Shown piece by piece: positions 1-7,791 of a stretch of DNA of 64,000 nt. The notes under the pieces were generated by a model. The model worked only from the letters and a program-made list of their open reading frames with translations. It searched no databases and had not been told where the DNA came from. The stretch is from Micromonospora musae (lineage in GTDB: Bacteria; Actinomycetota; Actinomycetes; Mycobacteriales; Micromonosporaceae). The DNA is taken from positions 1 to 64,000 of the forward strand of contig NZ_RAZT01000021.1 of the NCBI RefSeq assembly GCF_003626635.1, given 5' to 3'. Position numbers and translations under genes: made by a program. The first letter of the stretch is position 1, and the number at the start of each line of letters is the position of its first letter.

Positions 1-110
1 CGGGCCACCGGGCCACCGGGCCACCGGGCCACCGGGCCACCGGGCCACCGGGCCACCGGGCCACCGGGCCACCGGGCCACCGGGCCACCGGGCCACCGGG
101 CCACCGGGCC
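1..110. repeat. 8-bp tandem repeat at window edge
   Basis: The octamer CGGGCCAC is repeated head to tail without mismatch about 13.75 times and runs off the left edge, so the true copy number is unknown. Perfect identity between units suggests recent slippage expansion. It ends abruptly at 111, just before a strong hairpin, and no convincing gene runs through it. Function unknown; it behaves like a VNTR. Confidence 0.95.
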
Positions 111-120
111 GATTATCAGC

Positions 121-172
121 ACGAGGTTGATACCTGAGAGGCATAAATATGCCTCTCAGGTATCAACCTCGT
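121..172. repeat. Perfect 25-bp hairpin with 2-nt loop
   Basis: Arms 121-145 and 148-172 are exact reverse complements separated only by AA. The arms are much richer in A/T than the surroundings and contain GAGGTTGA / TCAACCTC, the same core found in the inverted repeats at 21501-21555 and 56981-57039. It could terminate transcription of an unseen upstream gene or be a dispersed intergenic repeat. There is no U-tract on either side. From 173 to the peptidase start at 542 I see no gene, only the dyad near 480. Confidence 0.9.
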
Positions 173-471
173 TGCGGCGTTCGCCTCCGGCCGCCTCACC
201 GCCACCGACTCGCCGCCGACCGGAGCCGGACCAGCCGGGACCGCGCGCGTAGTGCTCACCAGAGGACGCAGGTCGCCCGGCAGCCAGCACCGCTCACGCG
301 ACGCCGCTCGCCGCCTCCGCCGGATGCCGACCGCCAAACCCACCCACCGGCAAGCTCCCGCGCCGACGCCCAGCTGCGCCGGCCGGGAGCGCTGCCACGG
401 CGGGGCCGGATCGGCTGAAAGGACCGACGTGCCCTTTCGGACCTTGCCGCCCGGCTCACCTCCTGGTATTT

Positions 472-490
472 ACAAATGCGCATGCATTGT
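472..490. promoter_or_regulatory. Candidate operator dyad upstream of peptidase gene
   Basis: ACAAATGCGCATGCATTGT is a locally A/T-rich stretch with ACAA and TTGT ends and a central GCATGC palindrome, 52 bp before the peptidase start. The symmetry is imperfect. It may mark the promoter/operator of the secreted protease; no regulator can be named. Confidence 0.25.
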
Positions 491-541
491 CATGCTGCGC
501 GGCCGGCGGAACGTCGGCCACCGCTCCCACGAGGAGGTCCC

Positions 542-3481
542 GTGCCACACCCCCAGTGGTCACCCTGGATGAGCCGGCGACGCCGCCGGCTCATCCCCGT
601 CCTGGCGGCGACCGCGGTGATCGCCGCGCTGCTGCCCACCGGCGTCAGCTCCGCGGCGCCGACCGGCGGCGCGGCCGCCCCCACGGAGCGCCGCTCCGGT
701 CCCTTCGCCGAGGGGGGACACGAGCACGCTGACGTCGACAACCGGGCCGGCAGCGCCGCGCCCGACGCCCGCCAGCGCGGGCTCGCCAGCAAGGCCGACC
801 CGGACGTGCGGTGGAACAAGCTGGGCACCCCGCACTCGCTGGGCCCCGGCGCGACCCCGCTCGCCACCGGCCTGCCCGCCGAGCCCGAGGCCGCCGCCCG
901 CGCCTACCTCGCCGGCAACCACGACCTGTTCGGGCTGGACGCCGACGCGGTGGCCGCGATGGAGCGGGTGCTGGTCCGCCCGATCGGCAGCGGCGCGGTG
1001 GTCACCCTCCGGCAGCGCTTCGGCGACCTGCCCGCCGGGCACGACGGCCTGGTCACGCTCGCGATCAGCGGCGGAAAGGTGCTCTCGGTCAGCTCCTCGC
1101 TGTCCCGGGACGCCGCGACGCCCGCCCCGGCCACGCTCACCCAGGAGCAGGCGTACGCCGCCGCGCTCGCCGACGCCGGCCTGGACGCCTCCGGCGTGGC
1201 CGACCACACCGTGCGCCCGGTCGCGGTGCCCACCCCGTTGGAGGGGCCGCGCAGCGCGTACGAGGTGACGCTCATCGGCTCGGACAAGGATCACCCGGCC
1301 GCCTTCACCACCTACATCGACGGCATCACCGGAAAGGTGCTGGTCCGCGAGGACCTCGTCGACTTCGACTCGGACAACCCGAGCTGGGCGGTCTTCCCGG
1401 CCAGCCCGCCGCGCAACCTCGGCCCCGGGCAGGACCCGCGGGTCCGCTGGTGCGGTGAGCCGGGGCGGGGCTGCAAGGCGTCCTACCACGATCCGGCCAC
1501 CGGCAACGCGTGGGACGTCGACGCCGCCACCGACACGCCGACCTTCACCTCGCGCGGGAACTCGGCCAACACCGTGGTCTCCTGGGGCGCCGGCAGCCCG
1601 ATGCTGCCCGCCACGACCAGCCCGGAGCGGCGCTACGAGTACCCGTTCACCGACCAGTGGCACCAGGCGAAGTGCAACCCGGAGGTCTTCACCTCGGCGC
1701 AGCGCAACGACGCGGACGCCGCCATCGGCAACCTCTTCGCCATGCACAACCGGATGCACGACTGGGCGTACCACCTGGGCTTCACCGAGTCCGCGTGGAA
1801 CCTGCAGGCGGTCAACCTGACCCCGGAGGGGCTGGGCGGCGACGCCGAGCAGGGCCGGGCCCAGCAGGGCGCGCTGAGCGGCAACCGGAACAACGCCAAC
1901 CAGGGCACGCCGCGCGACGGCCTGCCGCCGACCACCAACATGTACCTGTGGCAGCCGCAGGCCGGCGGTCCGTACCCGCCCTGCGTCGACGGCGACTACG
2001 ACATGACGGTGATCGGTCACGAGTACACCCACGCCATCAGCAACCGGATGATCGCCGGCCCGGACAGCGGGATCGGCGGCCACCAGGGCGGCTCGATGGG
2101 TGAGTCGTGGAGCGACCTGCTCGCGACCGAGTACCTCTTCCAGCACGGCCTCCGGGCGCCGGGCGAGACGCCGTTCATCGTCGGCGGCTACGTCACCGGC
2201 AACCTGGTCAGCGGCATCCGGAACTACGACCTCAGCCGCAGCCCGCTCAACTACTCCGACGTCGGCTACAACACCGGCGGCCCGGCCGTGCACGCCGACG
2301 GGGAGATCTGGGGCGCCACCAACCACCGGGTCCGTTCCGCCTTCGTGAAGCGGTACGGCCTCGGCACGCCGAAGCTCCAGCTGGCGTGCGCGGAGGGCAA
2401 GGTGCCGGCGGACAAGTGCCCGGGCAACCGGCGCTGGTCGCAGCTGGTCTTCGACTCGTTCCTGCTGCAGGCGGCGAGCCAGGTGAGCATGCTCGACATG
2501 CGCGACAACATGCTCACCGCCGACCTGCTGCGCTTCGGCGGAGCGAACCAGAACCTGATCTGGACCGAGTTCGCCCGCTCCGGCATGGGCCGGGACGCCG
2601 TCACCAACGGCGCCGGCGACACCGACCCCACGCCGAGCTTCGCCTCGCCGGCCGGTGGCAACGCGACGTTCACCCTGCACGCACGCGGGGAGAGCGCCGG
2701 GGCGCCGATCCGGCTCTACGTCGGGGCGTACGAGGCGCGGGCCACGCCGATCGCGGACACCGACCCGGCGACCCCGCTGGGGGACACCGTCGAGCTCGTG
2801 GCCGGCACGTACGACCTGATCGCGGTGGCGCCCGGCTTCGGGCACCAGCGGATGAAGGTCACCGCCAAGGCCGGCCACAAGACCCAGCACCTCGACCTGA
2901 AGCTCGAGCGCAACCTCGCGTCCACGACGTCCGGCGCCACGGTCGCCGGTGACGGGGTCAACCTCGACCGGATCGCCGACGACACCGAGGCCACGAACTG
3001 GGCCTCGCTCGACGGGGTGACCGGCAAGCAGGTCACCGTGGCGCTGCCCGGCGACCGGGCGCACGTGGTGAAGCGGGTCAACGTCAGCGCGATGCTGCGC
3101 CCGGCGATCAGCGGGGACGCCGACGCCAGCAGCCAGAACGCGCTGAGCGCGCTGCGCTCGTTCGCGGTGCTGGCCTGTAACGCGCAGAAGGCCGACTGCA
3201 CCGACCCGACGAAGTTCAAGCGCATCTACACGAGCAGGAGCGACGCGTTCCCGGGCGGGGCGTACCGGGCGTACACCCGGGACATCAACCTCCGCGAGTT
3301 CCGGGTGCCGACCACCCTCGCCACCCACCTGCGACTGGAGGTCCTGGACAGCCAGTGCACGGGCGGCCCGGCGTACGCCGGTGAACAGGACGCCGACCCG
3401 GCGACCACGACCGACTGCGCGACCGCCAGCCCGGCGCGCGACCAGGTCCGGATCGCCGAGTTCCAGGTGTTCTCGAAGTGA
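542..3481 (+). CDS. Secreted M36 (fungalysin-type) zinc metallopeptidase
   Basis: Exported endopeptidase of the M36 family, about 979 residues. I start it at GTG 542 because AGGAGG lies at 532-537; an ATG at 569 has no ribosome binding site. Residues 12-16 are five arginines followed by a hydrophobic stretch to about 31, a typical signal peptide. An FTP/PepSY-like propeptide covers roughly residues 100-260. The zinc site is visible: HEYTH at 493-497 and the third ligand Glu521 in GESWSD, the M36 arrangement. About 300 C-terminal residues form one or two beta-rich accessory domains, probably for substrate or surface binding. The gene is monocistronic, with two strong hairpins directly after the stop. 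Its likely job is degradation of extracellular protein. Confidence 0.92.
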   Translation: MPHPQWSPWMSRRRRRLIPVLAATAVIAALLPTGVSSAAPTGGAAAPTERRSGPFAEGGHEHADVDNRAGSAAPDARQRGLASKADPDVRWNKLGTPHSLGPGATPLATGLPAEPEAAARAYLAGNHDLFGLDADAVAAMERVLVRPIGSGAVVTLRQRFGDLPAGHDGLVTLAISGGKVLSVSSSLSRDAATPAPATLTQEQAYAAALADAGLDASGVADHTVRPVAVPTPLEGPRSAYEVTLIGSDKDHPAAFTTYIDGITGKVLVREDLVDFDSDNPSWAVFPASPPRNLGPGQDPRVRWCGEPGRGCKASYHDPATGNAWDVDAATDTPTFTSRGNSANTVVSWGAGSPMLPATTSPERRYEYPFTDQWHQAKCNPEVFTSAQRNDADAAIGNLFAMHNRMHDWAYHLGFTESAWNLQAVNLTPEGLGGDAEQGRAQQGALSGNRNNANQGTPRDGLPPTTNMYLWQPQAGGPYPPCVDGDYDMTVIGHEYTHAISNRMIAGPDSGIGGHQGGSMGESWSDLLATEYLFQHGLRAPGETPFIVGGYVTGNLVSGIRNYDLSRSPLNYSDVGYNTGGPAVHADGEIWGATNHRVRSAFVKRYGLGTPKLQLACAEGKVPADKCPGNRRWSQLVFDSFLLQAASQVSMLDMRDNMLTADLLRFGGANQNLIWTEFARSGMGRDAVTNGAGDTDPTPSFASPAGGNATFTLHARGESAGAPIRLYVGAYEARATPIADTDPATPLGDTVELVAGTYDLIAVAPGFGHQRMKVTAKAGHKTQHLDLKLERNLASTTSGATVAGDGVNLDRIADDTEATNWASLDGVTGKQVTVALPGDRAHVVKRVNVSAMLRPAISGDADASSQNALSALRSFAVLACNAQKADCTDPTKFKRIYTSRSDAFPGGAYRAYTRDINLREFRVPTTLATHLRLEVLDSQCTGGPAYAGEQDADPATTTDCATASPARDQVRIAEFQVFSK

Positions 3482-3486
3482 TCGCC

Positions 3487-3517
3487 GCCGGGGCCGGCGC
3501 TCGGCGCCGGCCCCGGC
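3487..3517 (+). terminator. GC-rich hairpin after peptidase gene
   Basis: A 14-bp perfect stem (3487-3500 with 3504-3517) and TCG loop begins 5 nt after the peptidase stop. There is no U-tract, as is common in high-GC actinomycetes. Confidence 0.75.
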
Positions 3518-3533
3518 CGACCGCACCACCCGT

Positions 3534-3560
3534 CGGCCCCGCCCGCTTTGGGCGGGGCCG
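3534..3560 (+). terminator. Second hairpin after peptidase gene
   Basis: An 11-bp perfect stem CGGCCCCGCCC / GGGCGGGGCCG closes on the loop GCTTT. It follows the first hairpin by 16 nt, giving a tandem terminator before the methyltransferase gene. Confidence 0.7.
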
Positions 3561-3629
3561 ATCGTGCGCGGCCCGGACCCGCCACGGGCTTCCCGGGCCG
3601 TCCCCGGCGGGCACCGGTCGCCGGTACGG

Positions 3630-3635
3630 CAGAAT
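3630..3635 (+). promoter_or_regulatory. -10-like box CAGAAT, leaderless spacing
   Basis: CAGAAT begins 12 bp before the GTG at 3642, the spacing seen before many genes here. It implies transcription starting at or beside the start codon. Confidence 0.4.
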
Positions 3636-3641
3636 CGGCGG

Positions 3642-4310
3642 GTGTCCGAGCTCAACAGCACCTTCGTCCGACTGCACGCGCGGCTCGCCCCGGTGGCGTT
3701 CGTTCCCGAGGTGCGGCTGCACCAGGCGGACGAGCCGATCGGGCTCTGGGAGCTGACCGAGGGTGAGTTCCGCAGCGACCAGCCGCCACCGTTCTGGGCC
3801 TTCGCCTGGGCCGGCGGGCAGGCGCTCGCCCGCTACGTGACCGACCATCCCGAGCTGGTGGCCGACCGCCGGGTGCTCGACCTCGCCTCCGGGTCCGGGC
3901 TGGTCGCCGTCGCCGCCGCCCGAGTCGGCGCGACCTCCGTCCGCGCCGTCGAGGTGGACGAGCTGGCGGTGGCGGCGGTCGCGCTCAACGCCGAGGCGAA
4001 CGGGGTGCGCGTCGACGCCGAGCTCGGCGACATCCTCGACGGCGACGCCGGAGGGGCGCAGGTGGTGCTCGCCGGGGACGTCTTCTACAGCGAGGCGATG
4101 GCCCGGCGGATGCTGCGGTTCCTGCTCCGCGCCGCCCGGGCCGGGGCGCGGGTGCTCGTCGGCGACCCCGGGCGGGCGTTCCTGCCCCGGGATCGCTTCG
4201 ACGAGCTGGCCACGTACGACGTGCCGGTGCCGCCGGCGCTGGAGAGCGCCACGGTGAAGCGCACCACGGTGTGGGAGCTTCGCCCCGGCCTGCCGAAGGC
4301 CGACGCCTAG
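3642..4310 (+). CDS. Class I SAM-dependent methyltransferase (METTL20/EtfB-KMT-like)
   Basis: Predicted cytoplasmic S-adenosylmethionine-dependent methyltransferase of 222 residues. Motif I reads VLDLASGSGL, followed by the acidic VEVDE loop that holds the SAM ribose, and a GDVFYSE motif typical of the group that includes ETF-beta lysine methyltransferases and ribosomal L11-type enzymes. The substrate cannot be told from sequence. GTG 3642 is preferred because the upstream extension runs back through the terminators and there is a -10-like box 12 bp before it. The gene stands alone between hairpins and the exporter promoter. Confidence 0.75.
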   Translation: MSELNSTFVRLHARLAPVAFVPEVRLHQADEPIGLWELTEGEFRSDQPPPFWAFAWAGGQALARYVTDHPELVADRRVLDLASGSGLVAVAAARVGATSVRAVEVDELAVAAVALNAEANGVRVDAELGDILDGDAGGAQVVLAGDVFYSEAMARRMLRFLLRAARAGARVLVGDPGRAFLPRDRFDELATYDVPVPPALESATVKRTTVWELRPGLPKADA

Positions 4311-4338
4311 GCCGAAGCCCTCCAGGCGCGCCGTCCCG

Positions 4339-4356
4339 CCTGACGAAAGTCAGGTA
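4339..4356. promoter_or_regulatory. Dyad CCTGAC-GAAA-GTCAGG, candidate response-regulator site
   Basis: Perfect 6-bp arms (4339-4344, 4349-4354) with a 4-nt spacer lie 59 bp before the ABC exporter start. The 14-mer GACGAAAGTCAGGT recurs exactly at 9501-9514 in the promoter of the nearby sensor kinase operon. A likely binding site for the NarL-type regulator at 7114-7791. Confidence 0.5.
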
Positions 4357-4400
4357 CGGGTGGTGCCGTTCGGGCGCGGTGCGACGAGCACCCGAACGCC

Positions 4401-4406
4401 TAGCGT
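4401..4406 (+). promoter_or_regulatory. -10 box TAGCGT of the ABC exporter, leaderless spacing
   Basis: TAGCGT starts 12 bp before ATG 4413 and no Shine-Dalgarno is present, so the exporter mRNA is probably leaderless. The kinase gene also has TAGCGT close to its start codon. Confidence 0.5.
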
Positions 4407-4412
4407 CGGCGC

Positions 4413-5348
4413 ATGATCACACTACGTGGGTTGACGAAACGGTTCGGGAGTACGACCGCCGTCGACGCCCTGACCGTCGACATCGCACCCGGCCGGGTCA
4501 CCGGGTTCCTCGGCCCGAACGGCGCCGGTAAGTCCACCACCATGCGGATGATCCTCGGTCTCGACCGGCCCACCGCCGGACAGGCGCTGATCGGCGGGCG
4601 GGCGTACCGGGAGCTACGGCACCCGCTGCACGAGGTGGGCGCGCTGCTCGACGCGAAGGCCATCCACCCGGCCCGCTCCGGGCGGGCCCACCTGCTGGCC
4701 ATGGCGCGCAGCAACGGCATACCGGCACGCCGGGTCGACGAGGTGCTCGCCACCGTCGGGCTGGACGACCGGGCCGCCGCGAAGCCGGGCCGCACCCTCT
4801 CGCTCGGCATGGGTCAGCGGCTCGGCATCGCCGGCGCGCTGCTCGGCGACCCGCCGGTGCTGATGTTCGACGAACCGGTCAACGGGCTCGACCCGGACGG
4901 GGTGCGCTGGGTACGGCAGCTGATGCGGCTCCTCGCCGGCGAGGGCCGGACCGTCTTCGTCTCCAGTCACCTGATGACCGAGATGCAGCTCACCGCCGAC
5001 CAGTTGGTGGTCATCGGGCGCGGGCGGCTGCTCGCCGACGCACCGATCGACGAGGTCGTCGCGGGCAGCGCGGTGGCGGTGCGGGTACGCAGCCCCCACC
5101 CGGACGGGCTGGCGAAGCTCGCCGAGCGCCTCACCGCGGCCGGGGCGACCGTCGAGGCGGCCGGACCCGACGAGCTGACCGTCACCGGCGCCACCGTCGA
5201 CCGGGTCGGCGACCTGGCGTACGAGTCGGGTGTGCGGTTGCACGAGCTCAGCCAGCACGGCGCCTCCCTGGAGCGCGCGTTCATGGAACTGACCGCCGGC
5301 AGCGTCGAGTACGCCGGTGTCCCCGACCCGGTAGGAGAGACCCGATGA
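4413..5348 (+). CDS. ABC transporter ATP-binding protein (BcrA/DrrA-like)
   Basis: Nucleotide-binding subunit of an ABC-2 exporter, 311 residues. Walker A is GPNGAGKST (about 34-42), the signature is degenerate LSLGMGQR, and Walker B is LMFDEP followed by NGLD. The roughly 90 residues after the ATPase core match the C-terminal extension of drug and lantibiotic exporters. ATG overlaps the permease start by ATGA, so the two subunits are translationally coupled. The upstream dyad suggests control by the two-component system at 7114-9461. A role in peptide or drug efflux and envelope-stress defence is inference; the cargo is unknown. Confidence 0.85.
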   Translation: MITLRGLTKRFGSTTAVDALTVDIAPGRVTGFLGPNGAGKSTTMRMILGLDRPTAGQALIGGRAYRELRHPLHEVGALLDAKAIHPARSGRAHLLAMARSNGIPARRVDEVLATVGLDDRAAAKPGRTLSLGMGQRLGIAGALLGDPPVLMFDEPVNGLDPDGVRWVRQLMRLLAGEGRTVFVSSHLMTEMQLTADQLVVIGRGRLLADAPIDEVVAGSAVAVRVRSPHPDGLAKLAERLTAAGATVEAAGPDELTVTGATVDRVGDLAYESGVRLHELSQHGASLERAFMELTAGSVEYAGVPDPVGETR

Positions 5349-6148
5349 GCAGCACTCGCACCCGCACCCGTCCCGCCGGCCGGTCGACGGGGTTCGGCGG
5401 CACCGTCGCCGCCGAGTGGACCAAGCTCTGGTCGGTACGGAGCACCTGGTGGACGCTGCTCGCCGCCGTGCTGGTGACCGCCGCCGCAGCCGGACAGTTG
5501 GCGATCTACGCGGCGAACGCGAACACCAACGACGACCCGACCGACGACCGTGGGATCGTCACGGTGGGCAGCATCCTCATCGACTCGATGGAGCTCACCC
5601 AGTACGCCGTGCTCGCCCTCGGGCTGCTCGCCGTCACCAGCGAGTTCACCAGCGGCACCATCCGTACGACGTTGCAGTGCACCCCGTCGCGCGGCCGCGT
5701 ACTGCTGGCGAAGGCGGTCGTGACCGCGGCGGTGACCTTCCCGCTCGGCCTGCTGCTCGGCGGAGTCGGCGCGCTGGTGGCCGGGCCGGTGCTCGGCGAG
5801 TGGGGCACCGCCCCGGTGGCCGGCACGCTGCGTGACCTGCTGGCGGTCGCCGCCTACCTGGCGCTGGTCGGGGTGCTGGCCCTGGGGTTGGGCGCGGCGC
5901 TGCGCAGCGCGGTGCTCACCCTGATCGTGCTCCTGGCCACCCTGATGATCGTGCCGCTGTCGCTCCAGGAGCCGGACATCACCGTCCTCAACCGGATCGC
6001 GGACGGCTTCCCCGCCGTGGCGGGTGGACACTTCATGGCCGGGGACGTGGAGCCCTACCCGGCGTCGGCGGGTCTGCTGCTGCTCGTGGGCTGGGCGGTC
6101 GTCGCGCTCGGGCTCGGCCGGGTCGCGCTGCGCCGCCGCGACGCGTGA
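5345..6148 (+). CDS. ABC-2 type transporter permease
   Basis: Membrane subunit of the exporter, 267 residues with about six hydrophobic segments (the first near residues 35-52, the last near 240-260). The long loop after the first helix and the EFTSGTIR motif after the second are typical of ABC-2 permeases that pair with BcrA-like ATPases. ATG 5345 overlaps the ATPase stop. No further transporter gene follows; the next gene has its own upstream region. Confidence 0.85.
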   Translation: MSSTRTRTRPAGRSTGFGGTVAAEWTKLWSVRSTWWTLLAAVLVTAAAAGQLAIYAANANTNDDPTDDRGIVTVGSILIDSMELTQYAVLALGLLAVTSEFTSGTIRTTLQCTPSRGRVLLAKAVVTAAVTFPLGLLLGGVGALVAGPVLGEWGTAPVAGTLRDLLAVAAYLALVGVLALGLGAALRSAVLTLIVLLATLMIVPLSLQEPDITVLNRIADGFPAVAGGHFMAGDVEPYPASAGLLLLVGWAVVALGLGRVALRRRDA

Positions 6149-6215
6149 GCGACGAGCCGCGGCGCGGTCCGCGCGCTGACAGAAACCTTATGGTTCGTGA
6201 GTACCCTTCACCGGC

Positions 6216-7079
6216 GTGTCGTCACACCGCGCCCGTCGCGTCCGTCGCGCCCTCGCCGTCTTCCCGGCACTGATCCTCCTCGCGCTCACCGCCTGCGCTC
6301 ACGAGCCTCGGCACGCCCTCGGCAGCCCGTCCGCCGGGGGCGCGCCGAGCTCGTCGGCCGCATCCTCGCCCGGCGCCGGGACGACACCGACCTCCCCGCC
6401 GTCGCCCCCTCCGGCGCCCAAGACGCTGCCGTGGTACCTCGCCCAGGTGCCGGACTTCCCACCGGCCCCGCCACCGCAGGTGGTGCGGCCGACCCCGGGC
6501 CCCACGGTCCCGCTCTGGTTCCGGGTGCCGACCGACCAGAAGGTCGCCTTCATCACCATCGACGACGGCGGGTTGGCCCGCCCGCCCGCGGTGATCGATT
6601 TCATCCGGGAGGCGCACATCCCGGTCACCATGTTCCTGAACTCCCCCGCCGCGGCCGCGCACACCGACTACTTCAAGCAGATCGAGGCGGCGGGCGGGGT
6701 CGTCGAGAACCACACGATCACGCACACGTCGCTGCCGGGCCGCTCCTACGCCTACCAGAAGCACGAGATCTGCGGAGCCGCCGACAAGCTGGAGCAGCTC
6801 TTCGGCAAGCGGCCGACGCTGTTCCGCCCGCCGTTCGGCGAACGCGACACGAACACGCTGAAGGCCGCTCGCGACTGCGGGATGATCGCGGCGCTGCACT
6901 GGCGGGAGACCGTCGACAAGGGCAAGGTGCGCTACCAGACCCCGACGAAGCTCGTGAAGCCCGGCGAGATCCTGCTGATGCACTTCCGGCCGGCCCTCAT
7001 GGACGACCTGCTCGCCGCGCTGCGCGCGATCCACAAGTCCGGGCTCACCCCGGCGCTGCTGGAGGACTACATCCGGTGA
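6216..7079 (+). CDS. Lipoprotein polysaccharide deacetylase (NodB domain)
   Basis: Predicted membrane-anchored metal-dependent deacetylase of 287 residues. The N-terminus is a lipoprotein signal with lipobox LTAC (Cys27), then a Pro/Ser-rich linker to about residue 100. NodB motifs are present: TIDDG with Asp116/Asp117, HTITH with metal ligands His166 and His170, RPPFGERD, HWRE and LLMHF. The Asp-Asp-His-His set implies a working enzyme acting on cell-wall glycan or another N-acetylated polymer. GTG 6216 puts the signal peptide at the start; a -10-like TACCCT lies at 6202-6207. It stands between the exporter and the two-component system that may control the exporter, which hints at an envelope role. 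Confidence 0.85.
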   Translation: MSSHRARRVRRALAVFPALILLALTACAHEPRHALGSPSAGGAPSSSAASSPGAGTTPTSPPSPPPAPKTLPWYLAQVPDFPPAPPPQVVRPTPGPTVPLWFRVPTDQKVAFITIDDGGLARPPAVIDFIREAHIPVTMFLNSPAAAAHTDYFKQIEAAGGVVENHTITHTSLPGRSYAYQKHEICGAADKLEQLFGKRPTLFRPPFGERDTNTLKAARDCGMIAALHWRETVDKGKVRYQTPTKLVKPGEILLMHFRPALMDDLLAALRAIHKSGLTPALLEDYIR

Positions 7080-7113
7080 CGGCACCGTCCGGGCGGCGCC
7101 ACCGACCGGGCGG

Positions 7114-7791
7114 TCACTGCGCGACCAGCCCCGCCTCGTAGGCGATGATCGCGGCCTGCACCCGGTTACGCACCTCCAGCCGGGTGAAGATGCTCGTCAG
7201 GTACGTCTTCACCGTCCCCTCGACCAGGTGCAGCCGACGGGCGATCTCGGCGTTGGAGAGCCCCGCGCCGACCAGCGCCAGCACCTCCCGTTCCCGGTCG
7301 GTGAGCGCGGCCGTCCGGTCGCGGGCCACCGGCCGCCGGGCCAGCCGCCCGCCGCCCAGCTCGATCACCCGACGCGCCACCCGCGGCGACAGGTACGCCC
7401 CGCCGTCGGCGACGGCGTGCACGCCGGCGATCAGCTCGCGCGGATCACCGGACTTCAGCAGGAAGCCGCTCGCCCCGTGGCCGAGCGCGCGGGCGATGTG
7501 GTCGTCCTCGCCGAACGTGGTGAGCATGACCGCCGCCGTCTGCGGCACCAGGCGGCGGATCTCGGCGGCGGCGCTCAACCCGTCCAGCTTCGGCATCCGG
7601 ATGTCCAGCAGGGCGACCCGGGGCCGGTGCGCCCGGACCAGCTCGACGGCCGCGCGGCCGTCACCCGCCTCGGCGACCACCTCGATCCTCGGGTCGGTGG
7701 CCAGGATCGCCCGGACGCCGGCCCGGATCATCGCCTCGTCGTCGGCGAGCACCACCCGCACGGGCGTCGCGTCGGCTACGTCGGTGGTCAC
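7114..7791 (-). CDS. NarL/FixJ-family response regulator
   Basis: DNA-binding response regulator of 225 residues. The receiver domain shows acidic residues Asp17/Asp18, phospho-acceptor Asp63 in LLDIRMPK, a TT motif near 90 and the conserved Lys in LLKSGD near 113. A LuxR-type helix-turn-helix follows from about residue 160 (LTDREREVL, then NAEIARRL and EGTVKTY). GTG 7791 overlaps the kinase stop (GTGA), so the kinase and regulator are co-translated. Likely targets are its own operon and the ABC exporter, both of which carry GACGAAAGTCAGGT. Confidence 0.9.
   Translation of the reverse strand: MTTDVADATPVRVVLADDEAMIRAGVRAILATDPRIEVVAEAGDGRAAVELVRAHRPRVALLDIRMPKLDGLSAAAEIRRLVPQTAAVMLTTFGEDDHIARALGHGASGFLLKSGDPRELIAGVHAVADGGAYLSPRVARRVIELGGGRLARRPVARDRTAALTDREREVLALVGAGLSNAEIARRLHLVEGTVKTYLTSIFTRLEVRNRVQAAIIAYEAGLVAQ

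Noticed and set aside
1..110. CRISPR array at the left end
   Set aside because: Units are 8 bp, contiguous and without spacers, and no cas gene is present.
560..3661. A 1,033-codon open frame on the minus strand across the M36 peptidase gene
   Set aside because: High GC keeps the antisense frame open. Its translation is low-complexity Arg/Gly/Val-rich with no domain, while the plus strand has a complete peptidase.
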